Origin: an uncultured Paraprevotella sp.
Lineage (GTDB): Bacteria > Bacteroidota > Bacteroidia > Bacteroidales > Bacteroidaceae
DNA length: 49,816 nucleotides
NCBI GenBank assembly: GCA_944320775.1
Contig: CALUIV010000023.1
Span: 1 to 49,816 of the forward strand
Direction: 5' to 3'
Part shown: piece after piece, positions 36,505 to 44,901 of the stretch
Position numbering within the stretch: the first letter of the stretch is position 1
Layout of the letters: every line of letters begins with the position of its first letter
The notes under the pieces: generated by a model
Told to the model about the DNA's origin: nothing
The model's database searches: none
The model's input: only the letters and a program-made list of their open reading frames with translations
Position numbers and translations under genes: made by a program

Positions 36505-36534
36505 AAAAGGCGCGCCTCGGCCGGCGCACCTTTT
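36505..36534 (-). terminator. terminator of the candidate small RNA
   Basis: 12-bp GC-rich hairpin with loop TCGGCC on plus. Read on minus it pairs fully (one G-U) and ends TTTTTGTTTTC; read on plus it has a C-A mismatch. The asymmetry shows that it serves a minus-strand transcript. Confidence 0.75.
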
Positions 36535-36606
36535 CGTGTAGATTTTTTAAATCTTAAATGTACTAATACTAAACTAATAAAAATGGTTATTATGGTTCAT
36601 TTGTTC
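36505..36606 (-). ncRNA. candidate about 100-nt small RNA or leader upstream of feoB
   Basis: A good promoter (36644-36613) and a strong terminator (36534-36505) bracket about 100 nt on minus with no gene between. Near its 5' end is an 8-codon ORF, MNHNNHFY, from 36600 to stop at 36574, almost leaderless. feoB has its own promoter downstream, so this unit looks independent; an attenuator leader peptide is the alternative. The stretches 36342-36500 and 36645-36830 around it hold nothing else I can support. Confidence 0.45.
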
Positions 36607-36612
36607 TGTTTG

Positions 36613-36644
36613 CAAAATTAGTTGGAAGTGAACAATGTTGCAAT
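36613..36644 (-). promoter_or_regulatory. promoter of the candidate small RNA
   Basis: On minus: ATTG (36644-36641), 20-bp spacer, TAATTTTG (36620-36613), same form and spacing as the feoB promoter. Confidence 0.6.
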
Positions 36645-36830
36645 ACTCTTTTTGAGGGATTTTATTTTAGCTTCAACTCCTGAATATTGAGTATTTCGTT
36701 GTTCAAAAACGATGGAATAATAGAATTCTCAGGATTAAATACCTAATTTTGTGTATTGTTTTGTTTTTTACTTTTTTGTTTCTTTGCATTGATTAATAGT
36801 CAGGAGTTGTGGATTCCGACAAAATAAATA

Positions 36831-37826
36831 ATGATGACTGGAAAGTATAAGGAAACAGACAAAATGAGCGACTTGATCTGTGACGACTATCGTCTTCTGC
36901 AAGTGCTGACCCGTTTTGGATTGACTTTTGGTTTTGGAGATCAAACCGTTTCTGCTGCTTGTGCGGCACAGCAGGTGGATGTGCCGACTTTTCTGGCGGT
37001 CGTTAATTTTGTTACTTCCGGAGGGCGGATTGATGCAATGGCTTTGGCTGAAAATATTTCTGTTGAAGCGATGACCCGTTATTTAGAACATTCGCATACT
37101 TATTTTACCCGTTTCCGAGTTCCGGCTATTCGGCGTAAATTGATTGAAAGTATAGACTGTTCAGCTCGTAATCAGATTGCTTTTCTTATTTTGAAGTTTT
37201 ATGATGAGTTTGCGCTCGAGGTTAGTCGGCATATGGATTATGAGGACCAGTATATTCATACTTATGTCCGTCAGCTGTTAGGAGGGAAATTGCCATCTTC
37301 TTCGGAGCAGACAAATATAGATTCTTTGGAAGAACGTCATCGGGAGAATCATATTCAGATAGAGAAAAGTCTTTCGGAACTGAAAAGTATTATCATTAAA
37401 TATTATCCTAATGACAGTAAGGTGGAACTTCTGAACGAGGTACTAATGGATCTGTATATTTTGGAAGAAGATCTTGAGGCACATTGCCTGATGGAAGATG
37501 AAGTTTACATTGAGGCTGTGCGGCGGTTAGAAGTGGAATGCGCTCTCAAAGCCGCGGATACAAATGAATCAGACGATTTGTCTGTGACCGGTGAAGGTAA
37601 TTCTGGAAATACCGATACGTTAAGCGAACGTGAACGTGAAGTCATTGTTTGTGTTGTGCGCGGTTTGTCGAATAAAGAGATTGCCGAGAAATTGTTTATA
37701 TCGGTCAATACCGTCATGACTCATCGTCGTAATATCAGCAGGAAACTTCAGATTCATTCTCCGGCTGGTCTGACAATTTATGCGATTGTAAACGGATTGA
37801 TTAATTTGGACGAAGTGAAGCTCTGA
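36831..37826 (+). CDS. hemerythrin-domain LuxR-type transcriptional regulator
   Basis: 331 aa fusing a RIC/ScdA-like sensor to a DNA-binding domain. The first 75 residues resemble the ScdA N-terminal helical part. Residues about 84-235 carry the four-helix hemerythrin pattern with candidate di-iron ligands (LEHSHTYF, RHMDYEDQYIH, EERHRENH, LEAHCLMEDEVY). The C-terminal 65 residues are a LuxR/NarL HTH (LSEREREVIVCVVRGLSNKEIAEKLFISVNTVMTH). RIC proteins repair Fe-S centres or respond to nitric oxide and oxygen, so this is probably an iron or NO/O2-responsive regulator. Divergent from feoB and the small RNA. A stop-proximal terminator follows. Confidence 0.88.
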   Translation: MMTGKYKETDKMSDLICDDYRLLQVLTRFGLTFGFGDQTVSAACAAQQVDVPTFLAVVNFVTSGGRIDAMALAENISVEAMTRYLEHSHTYFTRFRVPAIRRKLIESIDCSARNQIAFLILKFYDEFALEVSRHMDYEDQYIHTYVRQLLGGKLPSSSEQTNIDSLEERHRENHIQIEKSLSELKSIIIKYYPNDSKVELLNEVLMDLYILEEDLEAHCLMEDEVYIEAVRRLEVECALKAADTNESDDLSVTGEGNSGNTDTLSEREREVIVCVVRGLSNKEIAEKLFISVNTVMTHRRNISRKLQIHSPAGLTIYAIVNGLINLDEVKL

Positions 37827-37874
37827 CAGTATATTATTTAAGTTTCAGATATTTGTCTTTATTAACAAGTGTTT

Positions 37875-37905
37875 TGCGCTTTTCTAACTGGAAAAGCGCA
37901 TTTTT
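37875..37905 (+). terminator. terminator after the hemerythrin-LuxR gene
   Basis: 10-bp perfect stem TGCGCTTTTC/GAAAAGCGCA with a 6-nt loop, then TTTTT, 49 bp after the stop codon. Confidence 0.88.
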
Positions 37906-37927
37906 GTACATATAAAAATCAATAGCC

Positions 37928-38464
37928 ATGAAACGTATAGGAGTATTTTGTGCGGCTTCCGATCTGTTGGAGCCTACATTTTATGAAGAAGCTTATGCTT
38001 TAGGTGTGTGGATGGGAAACCAACGGCTGACACTTGTCTATGGTGGTGCAAATTCCGGATTAATGGAAGCTGTAGCACGTGGAGTTCATGAAGGAGGAGG
38101 GCATATTGTAGGTGTTGTACCTCGCATTTTGGAGGAACGTCGTCGGGAAAGCATTTATCTGGACGAGATTATTCGTTGTGAGGATCTTACAGAACGAAAA
38201 ACGATTATGCAGGAACAGAGTGATGCCTTTTTGGCACTTCCAGGAGGAATTGGAACACTTGATGAGGTCTTTACCGTAATGGCCTCAGCTAGTATCGGCT
38301 ATCATGTCAAGCCCGTATTACTTTATAATTCTTCCGGATTCTGGAATGATTTGTTTGAATGGTTTTCTAGACTTGACAGGCAGCATTTTATTAATCGTCC
38401 TTTATCCGATTATCTGCATGAGGTCCGTTCTTTGTCTGATTTGGCTCGATTGCTCTCTGTTTGA
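37928..38464 (+). CDS. LOG family (TIGR00730) nucleotide phosphoribohydrolase
   Basis: 178-aa Rossmann-fold protein of the LOG family, often misannotated as lysine decarboxylase. Members release free base from nucleoside 5'-monophosphates. The phosphate/substrate motif PGGIGTLDEVF at about 99-109 and YGGANSGLMEAVA near 38-50 are present. It precedes the sugar cassette on the same strand with a 112-bp gap; a functional link is not evident. Confidence 0.92.
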   Translation: MKRIGVFCAASDLLEPTFYEEAYALGVWMGNQRLTLVYGGANSGLMEAVARGVHEGGGHIVGVVPRILEERRRESIYLDEIIRCEDLTERKTIMQEQSDAFLALPGGIGTLDEVFTVMASASIGYHVKPVLLYNSSGFWNDLFEWFSRLDRQHFINRPLSDYLHEVRSLSDLARLLSV

Positions 38465-38576
38465 TAGGAACTTTAGCTTGTGAATGGGCTTTTATCCAGA
38501 TATAAGCCAGTTTTTCGGATGTTCTTCCGTTTTTCTGAAATCTTTTTGCTTATTTTGTATTCAGAAATTGAATATT

Positions 38577-38966
38577 ATGAATCATCTGCATACATATGAA
38601 GATGTTCGCGGCAAATTGACTTTACTCCGTTCGGGGTTGGATGTTCCTTTTGACGTGAAACGTATTTATTGGATTTACGATGTTCCTTCCGAGCAAAATC
38701 GAGGCCGACATGCTAATCACATTACTTGGCAGTATCTCGTGGCGGTCAAGGGTAGTTTGCGTGTTACGATAGAAGACCGAGACGGACGTAGGGATTATTG
38801 TTTACAGTCTCCTGATGAGGGACTGCTTGTTCCGCCCATGACTTGGAATGAGCTTTATGATTTTTCGGAAGGAGCTGTTTTGTTGGTTCTGGCATCTCAC
38901 GATTATGAGCCGGAAACCTATATAAATTCTTTGGATGAATTCCGAAAACTGATTGCCGAAAAATAG
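38577..38966 (+). CDS. FdtA/QdtA-type dTDP-sugar 3,4-ketoisomerase (cupin)
   Basis: The ATG at 38577 gives 129 aa (MNHLHTYEDVRGKLTLLRSG); the frame is open 31 codons further but without homology-like sequence. The small cupin shows RGRHANHITWQYLVAVKG, where the histidines fit the active-site His pair of FdtA/QdtA, then GLLVPPMTWNELYDF and VLASHDYEPETYINSLDEF, a conserved ending of the family. It isomerises dTDP-4-keto-6-deoxyglucose to the 3-keto sugar, the step before 3-amination by the DegT enzyme two genes on. Confidence 0.88.
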   Translation: MNHLHTYEDVRGKLTLLRSGLDVPFDVKRIYWIYDVPSEQNRGRHANHITWQYLVAVKGSLRVTIEDRDGRRDYCLQSPDEGLLVPPMTWNELYDFSEGAVLLVLASHDYEPETYINSLDEFRKLIAEK

Positions 38967-38971
38967 TCAAA

Positions 38972-39952
38972 ATGATGAATCACGCTGATATTTCCGGATG
39001 GACAATCAGACAATATGCGTCTGCAGACAAGTTTTTATGGGATGATTTTCTGGTTGATGCCCGAAATGCCACTTTCCTTTTTTACCGTGACTACATGGAT
39101 TATCATGCCGACCGTTTTAAGGATGCTTCATTGCTTTGTTTTCGGGAAGGCAGACTGGAGGCCTTGTTGCCTGCACATTTTTCTGAAGGCATTTTTCATT
39201 CACACGGTGGATTAACCTATGGCGGATTCATTGTATCCCGGGAGTTTACGTTATTGCATGCCTTGGAATTGTGGCCGGCCGTTTGTCGTTTTGTAGTAGA
39301 GACTATGGGAGCCCGATTGTTGCGTTATGCTCCGTTGCCCGTAATTTATGCCCAATATCCGGCACAGGAAGATTTGTATGTATTGTTTCGTTTGGGAGCA
39401 AGACTGGTGAATCGTCGCGCTGCAGCTGTTATTCCTTTGACTGATGCCTTGCCTTTTGGAGTCAAGCGTCGGCAGAAGGTTCGAAAGGCGGGTAGACAAG
39501 GGTTAATTGCCAGACGTTCTGATTGTTGGGATGAATTTTGGACATTGTTGAATAATAATCTTTATGATCGTTATGAAGCCAGACCGGTTCATACCTTATC
39601 TGAGATAGAATTGTTGCATCAACGTTTTCCAAATCAGATCTGTTTTTACGAAGCTCGTTTTCCTGATGGAGAAATGGCTGCCGGTTGTGTGATTTACAAG
39701 ACCGATCGGGTCGCTCATGCTCAATATATTTCTTCAACTCCGCGCGGACGTTCAGCTGGTGCTGTTGATTTCCTGTTGGACTATCTGATTCATGAAGAAT
39801 GTTCCTCGATGGCTTATTTTGATTTAGGTACTTCTGCTGATGATACACCTTCCGGATTGAATGAAAGTCTGATGTATCAGAAAGAGGATATGGGAGCGCG
39901 TACGGTGATTTATGATACTTATGAACTTGATTTGGACAAATTGACGTTGTAG
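38972..39952 (+). CDS. GNAT/FemAB-type acyltransferase
   Basis: 326 aa with the two-lobed GNAT (FemAB/BioF2-like) form: residues [23 protein letters not shown] near 24-46 match the conserved start of these proteins in Bacteroidetes surface-sugar loci, and [41 protein letters not shown] near 235-275 is the acyl-donor lobe. Between the ketoisomerase and aminotransferase genes (gaps 5 and 2 bp), it is likely to N-acylate the 3-amino sugar, taking the place of the left-handed beta-helix FdtC enzyme. That role is inference. Confidence 0.82.
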   Translation: MMNHADISGWTIRQYASADKFLWDDFLVDARNATFLFYRDYMDYHADRFKDASLLCFREGRLEALLPAHFSEGIFHSHGGLTYGGFIVSREFTLLHALELWPAVCRFVVETMGARLLRYAPLPVIYAQYPAQEDLYVLFRLGARLVNRRAAAVIPLTDALPFGVKRRQKVRKAGRQGLIARRSDCWDEFWTLLNNNLYDRYEARPVHTLSEIELLHQRFPNQICFYEARFPDGEMAAGCVIYKTDRVAHAQYISSTPRGRSAGAVDFLLDYLIHEECSSMAYFDLGTSADDTPSGLNESLMYQKEDMGARTVIYDTYELDLDKLTL

Positions 39953-39954
39953 TT

Positions 39955-41097
39955 ATGATATCTTATTTGGATCTGGAAGCAATAAATCGTTCGTTTGAAC
40001 CGGATTTGACTGATGCTTTGTTGCGTGCAGTTCATTCGGGATGGTATATCCGTGGACGAGAAGATCAGGCTTTCGAACAAGTCTTTGCCCGGTATATCGG
40101 AACGACACATTGTGTTGGCGTGGGAAACGGACTTGATGCATTGACTTTGGTGTTTTTAGCCTGGAAAACCATGGGACTTATGGCTGATGGAGATGAGGTG
40201 ATTGTGCCAGCCAATACCTATATTGCTTCTATTTTGTCCATACAGAGGGCTGGTCTGATACCGGTACTTTGTGAACCCGATCCGCATACCTATAATCTGG
40301 ATCCAAATCAGATTGAAACTTTAATTTCGCCACGTACCAAAGCTATTTTAGCTGTTCATCTTTATGGAAACTGTTGTCCGATGGATCGTATTGTGACAAT
40401 AGCCCGTCGTTACGGGCTGAAGACTTTGGAGGATGTTGCTCAGGCTCATGGAGCTACCTGGATGGGGCGCAAGGCTGGGAGTTGGGCCGATGCAGGTGCT
40501 TTCAGTTTTTATCCCGGAAAGAACCTTGGCGCTTTGGGTGATGCCGGAGCGGTGACGACCGATGATGAGGTTTTAGCCGATCGAGTCCGAGCTTTGGCCA
40601 ATTACGGATCGACGGAGAAATATGTACATCCGTTTCGGGGGATGAATAGCCGATTGGATGAGTTGCAGGCTGCCATACTTAGTGTCAAATTACCACGTTT
40701 GGATGTAGATAATGCTCGCAGAAGGGCGTTGGCAACCCGTTATCTGGCAGAGTTGAATTCTGAGGTTGTGAAATTGCCGGAGGTAGATTTGTCGGCAGAA
40801 GAAGAACTGCGTCATGGTGGTTTTACACATGTATTCCATATATTTCCGGTACTGTGTGCCGATCGTATTGAGTTGCAGCGCCATTTGGCCGATTGTGGTA
40901 TACAGACTCTAGTACATTATCCCATAGCACCTCATCATCAGAAGTCGATGGTAGAATATGCCAGTCTGTCGTTTCCGGTGAGTGAACGGATTCATCGGGA
41001 AGAATTGAGTTTGCCGCTTTATCCTACGATGACCGAGGAACAGGTCGATGCTGTTATTCGGGCGGTGAACGGATTTGTATATCATACTTCTTGTTGA
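39955..41097 (+). CDS. DegT/DnrJ/EryC1/StrS sugar aminotransferase (FdtB/QdtB-like)
   Basis: 380-aa PLP enzyme that aminates a keto sugar nucleotide, here probably dTDP-3-keto-6-deoxyhexose. The N-terminus [20 protein letters not shown], the [10 protein letters not shown] loop, [11 protein letters not shown], the PLP lysine in [18 protein letters not shown] near 180-195 and the substrate segment [14 protein letters not shown] are typical of FdtB/QdtB rather than ArnB. Starts 2 bp after the acyltransferase stop and closes the cassette. No RmlA or RmlB and no glycosyltransferase lies nearby. Confidence 0.92.
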   Translation: MISYLDLEAINRSFEPDLTDALLRAVHSGWYIRGREDQAFEQVFARYIGTTHCVGVGNGLDALTLVFLAWKTMGLMADGDEVIVPANTYIASILSIQRAGLIPVLCEPDPHTYNLDPNQIETLISPRTKAILAVHLYGNCCPMDRIVTIARRYGLKTLEDVAQAHGATWMGRKAGSWADAGAFSFYPGKNLGALGDAGAVTTDDEVLADRVRALANYGSTEKYVHPFRGMNSRLDELQAAILSVKLPRLDVDNARRRALATRYLAELNSEVVKLPEVDLSAEEELRHGGFTHVFHIFPVLCADRIELQRHLADCGIQTLVHYPIAPHHQKSMVEYASLSFPVSERIHREELSLPLYPTMTEEQVDAVIRAVNGFVYHTSC

Positions 41098-41176
41098 TTT
41101 TTTAATATTCTCGGGGTGATCAATTTCGGAAAATAGTCTTGTCGCTTTTATTTTTCAGAAGATTATTCAGGTTTTA

Positions 41177-41218
41177 TTTGGTTTCCATTAATTTTTCCTA
41201 TCTTTAGAAACGCTTTCA
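41177..41218 (+). promoter_or_regulatory. promoter with overlapping LacI/cre-like operator
   Basis: TTTG (41177-41180), 18-bp spacer and TATCTTTA (41199-41206, one off TAnnTTTG). At 41205-41218 the sequence TAGAAACGCTTTCA, read on the opposite strand, matches 13 of 14 positions of the LacI-family/cre consensus TGWAARCGYTWNCW. A repressor bound there would cover the start point. The gene 82 bp downstream encodes a secreted beta-helix protein. Confidence 0.45.
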
Positions 41219-41299
41219 AAATCTGTTTCAGAATCACAAATAGAGTTTTTCTGATTTTTGAGCATTCATGTTAAATCGTAACCTTGGAAAATTAATGAA

Positions 41300-43426
41300 A
41301 TGAAAAAAACACTGATCTTATTGTTAGCTATGACTTTCGGAACAGTTCATAACTTTTGGGCTGATACAGAGATATATGTTTCTCCAAAAGGGAACGATAA
41401 AGCTTCCGGTTCTTTTCACAAACCATTAAAAACAATTGATGCCGCCTTGCAAAAGATTAATTCTATTGATCGGGAATCTGTGACGATTATTTTAAGACAA
41501 GGTGTTTATGAATTGGATTCTACTTTAGTGGTCGGAAGAAAAGGAAATTTTAGGTCGTTAACTATTTGTCCTTATGAACATGAGGAGGTTCGTATTTCCG
41601 GAGGAAGAAAAATACCGCTTGCTCAGGTGAAGAAGATTCGTGATGCAAAAATCAACGAACGGCTTCAAAGCCCAATGCGCGGAGTTGTACGTGAATTGGA
41701 TTTGGGTAAACTTAATATTCCAATGACGGATTTAAGAGCTTCTGGTTTTGGTCGTCCGAGTAGTCCGGCGTGGACAGAACTTTTTGCTGATGATGCACCG
41801 TTAAGTCTGTCTCGATGGCCTAATGATTCAACAGTACGGATAGGGAAGATTTTGGAACCAGGTAACGGAGAATATGTGGAAAGTGAAAAGTTTCCTGTTT
41901 TTCAATATTACGAGGATCGGCCGGCAGCTTGGAATAAGGCTGGAAGTTTCTGGATAAGTGGTTATTTTGCTCATGGATATGCCAGCGATCAGATTCGGGT
42001 GGATCATATTGATCCGGCGACAAAGACTATTTATACAGCACAGCAGACTGTTTATGGTTTTATGACCGGTGCCGATTGGCGAAGATGGTATGCCGTTAAT
42101 TTACTTGAAGAGCTGGATCGTCCCGGAGAATATGTTTTGGATAAGGAACGGGAAAAAATATATGTTTATTTGCCTGAAGGAACTAAGAGTTTAAATGTTT
42201 CTGTTTTAGGGGAACCATTGATGGCAATAGAGAATTGTGCCCATGTGACAGTTCGTGGTATTACTTTTGAATACGGCCGTTCTATGGGTATATATTTGGA
42301 GAATACCCAGCATGTGCGTATACAGGATTGTATTGTCCGGAATATGGGTGGAGTCGGTATTTCTGTTGGCATGGGTTCGGAAACTCCTGATAAAACAGTT
42401 TTGAAACCGCATGCGGCTGAAGCCGGTGGATTGCCAAAGTCTCGTGTTGTTGGAGATTTGCAAGGTAAAATTTATCAGGATGTATTATTTAATCGTAATG
42501 GTGGTCAGGATAATGGGATCATCAATTGTCGTCTTTATCAATTAGGTAGTGGTGGTATTAGTTTGGGAGGAGGTGATCGTAAGACACTGACTCCTGCAGG
42601 AAATTTTGTTCAAAACTGTCTGATCCATGATTTTAATCGGGTGGAGAAATCTTATCGCCCGGGAGTATGGATAGATGGAGTTGGTAATCGGGTCAGTCAA
42701 TGCAATATTTATAATGCCCCGAGTATGGCTATTTTGTTTCATGGAAACAATCATATTATTGAATATTGTAAGATAACGAATGTATGTAGTGAGGTGGACG
42801 ATCAGGGAGCTATTTATTATGGCCGTGATCCGTCTGAATTAGGTCATGTAATTCGATATTGTTATTTCTATAAACTTAGTCCTCGTCATCGGGTTACAGC
42901 AACATATCATGATGATGGTGCCTGTGGGGCTGAAGTTTACGGAAATATTTATTATCATGCAGGTTCTTTGCCTGTATTGATAGGAGGAGGACATTATAAT
43001 CGATATCATCATAATATTTTTATCGATTCTCCGACAGCAATTCATTTGGATAATAGAATGCAGAATTGGGGTACAGGTATGGTAGCTCCTAACGGAATTA
43101 TCGATCAGCGTTTGCGGGCTGTTGATCATAAGAATCCTCCTTATAGTACAGCCTATCCGTTTTTAGCACGTTATTGGGATGAAAATCCTGCTTATCCTCA
43201 CGGGAATGTCATAGAGGGCAATTTGTTTTATCGTATTCAAAATGTAGTACATGGACAGACGCAATGGGCGGAATTTTGGAATAATTGGATCACTGATAAG
43301 GATCCTGGATTTGTAGATCCGAAACAGCCATTGAAGGGTTTTAGAAAAGATGCACCCATATATAAGATGATTGCCGGATTTCCAGAACTTCCGTTTGAAA
43401 AAATTGGATGTACTTTGGAAGAATAA
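41300..43426 (+). CDS. secreted right-handed parallel beta-helix protein, putative polysaccharide hydrolase or lyase
   Basis: 708 aa with signal peptide (MKKTLILLLAMTFGTVHNFWA). EIYVSPKGNDKASGSFHKPLKTIDAALQKI near the start is the usual opening of these proteins, and residues about 315-640 hold repeated N/G-rich beta-helix coils (AHVTVRGITFEYGRSMGIYL, QDCIVRNMGGVGISVG, NHIIEYCKITN). The architecture resembles GH141/GH120 or pectate-lyase-like enzymes from gut Bacteroidetes; I cannot choose between them and no catalytic residues are assigned. Single gene without SusCD partners. Confidence 0.83.
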   Translation: MKKTLILLLAMTFGTVHNFWADTEIYVSPKGNDKASGSFHKPLKTIDAALQKINSIDRESVTIILRQGVYELDSTLVVGRKGNFRSLTICPYEHEEVRISGGRKIPLAQVKKIRDAKINERLQSPMRGVVRELDLGKLNIPMTDLRASGFGRPSSPAWTELFADDAPLSLSRWPNDSTVRIGKILEPGNGEYVESEKFPVFQYYEDRPAAWNKAGSFWISGYFAHGYASDQIRVDHIDPATKTIYTAQQTVYGFMTGADWRRWYAVNLLEELDRPGEYVLDKEREKIYVYLPEGTKSLNVSVLGEPLMAIENCAHVTVRGITFEYGRSMGIYLENTQHVRIQDCIVRNMGGVGISVGMGSETPDKTVLKPHAAEAGGLPKSRVVGDLQGKIYQDVLFNRNGGQDNGIINCRLYQLGSGGISLGGGDRKTLTPAGNFVQNCLIHDFNRVEKSYRPGVWIDGVGNRVSQCNIYNAPSMAILFHGNNHIIEYCKITNVCSEVDDQGAIYYGRDPSELGHVIRYCYFYKLSPRHRVTATYHDDGACGAEVYGNIYYHAGSLPVLIGGGHYNRYHHNIFIDSPTAIHLDNRMQNWGTGMVAPNGIIDQRLRAVDHKNPPYSTAYPFLARYWDENPAYPHGNVIEGNLFYRIQNVVHGQTQWAEFWNNWITDKDPGFVDPKQPLKGFRKDAPIYKMIAGFPELPFEKIGCTLEE

Positions 43427-43552
43427 GCGTTTTTTAAAAGATTACTTGTTGCGAATAAAAGAGATGTAGATGCTGGCTTGGGTAGCATAAAATATATTAC
43501 AGATGGTAAGTGGCAGTCAGAGGCTGTTATATCCAAGGGGGCTAGACTTTAA
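43427..43552 (+). pseudogene. possible coding remnant in frame after the beta-helix gene
   Basis: In the same frame as the beta-helix gene, the 41 codons after its TAA stay open to a second TAA at 43550 and read like protein (DVDAGLGSIKYITDGKWQS and on), recalling a fragment of a discoidin-type domain. It could be an eroded C-terminal domain cut off by a stop mutation. Chance is not excluded. Confidence 0.3.
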
Positions 43553-43586
43553 TTAGAAGATTACAGATAAATCTGTAATCTTCTAA
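43553..43586. repeat. 15-bp perfect inverted repeat
   Basis: TTAGAAGATTACAGA and its exact complement around a TAAA loop. No U run follows on either strand, so it is a weak terminator candidate. The sequence 43587-43733 after it holds nothing I can support. Confidence 0.7.
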
Positions 43587-43733
43587 CCGATAGAAACTGT
43601 TTTCATCCGCGTTTCGCTTACTGAATAGCTGCAGATTATGGTATATGATGTATCTCAGAGTATTCGTATAACTGATACTCGATGCTTTGAGAAATATGAG
43701 AGATCTCGTTTAATTCATTTTATAATTTTACAT

Positions 43734-44265
43734 ATGGAAAGAACTGTCTGATAATATATTTTTCGATATAGAAGAAGCCAAAGTCATATCCATTCCAACT
43801 AAAACGGTATTATTAGAGGAAGGTAAGGTAGCAGATAGAATATTCTTTATCCGTAAAGGATGTTTGAGACTGTTTTTCTACAATGAAGGAAAGGATATAA
43901 CCTTTCAGTTTTTCTTTGAAGGGGATTTTGTCGCTTCATTTGAGAGTCTGTATAAAGGTACACCAAGTTTGTTTTCATTGGAAAGTATTGAGTCGTCAGA
44001 AATTCTGTTTATAAAGAAAGAAGATTTTTACAAGAAGATAGAAAGCAATCTTTCATTAAAAAAGTTATATGAAGAGAAAATTATAGAGCGTTTCTGCTTT
44101 TACCAGCACTTGTTCCTGTCCCGTATTAAAAATACGCCACAGCAGAGGTACGAAGAGTTGTTGAAGGAATATCCTAATATCATTCAACGGGTGCCGCAAC
44201 ATTATATTGCTTCCTATCTAGGTATTACTTCAGTTTCGCTGTCCCGTATCAGAAATCGCCGCTAA
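43734..44265 (+). pseudogene. Crp/Fnr-family transcriptional regulator with a frameshift at codon 2-3
   Basis: The reading frame ending at 44265 has cyclic-nucleotide-binding fold sequence from about 43741 (LSDNIFFDIEEAKVISIPTKT, LLEEGKVADRIFFIRKGCLRL) and a C-terminal HTH (VPQHYIASYLGITSVSLSRIRNR), about 175 aa in total, normal for the family. It contains no ATG anywhere. The ATG at 43734 is one frame off: it gives MERTV and a stop. Deleting one A from the AAA at 43738-43740 joins it to MEELSDNIFFDI. So the gene is frameshifted, or the assembly has one extra A. It precedes the DUF4405 gene. Confidence 0.7.
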
Positions 44266-44340
44266 TCTCCATTTCTTTACAATTGTTATCGTTCGTTTTC
44301 GACAAATTAGTGACCTTTGCACTGTGAAAATTGAAAATGT

Positions 44341-44802
44341 ATGAAGAGAATTTTTGTAATTGATTGGATTTTAATCGTTGTATTTATCGTGTCTGTTATT
44401 TCTGGATTTAGTCTGCATATAGTTGGACATGGCAACAATCATGAACTCTGGCATAATTGGGCTGTGTTTCATGTTTTTGGTAGTGTGTTATTTCTTTATG
44501 TCATAATATTTCATGTGACAACACACTGGGGATGGTATAAAGGAATCATAAAAAATGGAATAGGTAGAAAAAGTAAGGTTACGGCAGTTCTGTCCATTAT
44601 ATTTTTATTGCTGTCTGTTACAGGTATCGCATTACTTGGCGTAAACGGGATAAACTCTCCACTTGGGCTATGGCATTATAAAATAGGTATTATAACGACT
44701 GTCATAGCTGTTGGGCACATTATAAAGCGATTGCCCGCTCTTCACAAGTCCTTAAATACAAAAAACAGTAGTTCCCACGATTTGTTAAATCCCCAAGAAT
44801 AA
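44341..44802 (+). CDS. DUF4405 cytochrome b-like membrane protein
   Basis: 153 aa with four hydrophobic segments (about 7-26, 42-60, 80-101, 112-130). Histidines lie in or next to the helices (LHIVGHGNNHELWHNW, AVFHVFG, IIFHVTTHWGW, LWHYKIG, VGHIIKR), as expected for a b-type heme protein, which is the usual view of DUF4405. It lies 75 bp after the Crp/Fnr gene, an arrangement that suggests redox control by that regulator. The role is unknown. Confidence 0.85.
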   Translation: MKRIFVIDWILIVVFIVSVISGFSLHIVGHGNNHELWHNWAVFHVFGSVLFLYVIIFHVTTHWGWYKGIIKNGIGRKSKVTAVLSIIFLLLSVTGIALLGVNGINSPLGLWHYKIGIITTVIAVGHIIKRLPALHKSLNTKNSSSHDLLNPQE

Positions 44803-44857
44803 TAAGTGACCCAGAATAATGACTGATCCAAAATGTGGGGAAAGTCTTGGTAAAAGA

Positions 44858-44894
44858 AAAGGCTAAGTAATTGATAATTCATTACTTAGCCTTT
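44858..44894. terminator. terminator of tRNA-Leu (minus), also facing the DUF4405 gene
   Basis: 14-bp perfect stem AAAGGCTAAGTAAT and complement with a 9-nt loop, 7 bp past the tRNA 3' end; on minus the arm ends CCTTTTCTTTTACC. Confidence 0.85.
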
Positions 44895-44901
44895 GTTTCT
44901 G

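Noticed and set aside
38484-38576. N-terminal extension of the FdtA-like gene
   Set aside because: The 31 extra residues are hydrophobic and unlike the family; the ATG at 38577 starts the conserved cupin.
43864-44265. Crp/Fnr gene starting at TTG 43864
   Set aside because: This start would remove half of the cyclic-nucleotide-binding fold; homologous-looking sequence continues upstream to 43741, so a frameshift explains the locus better.
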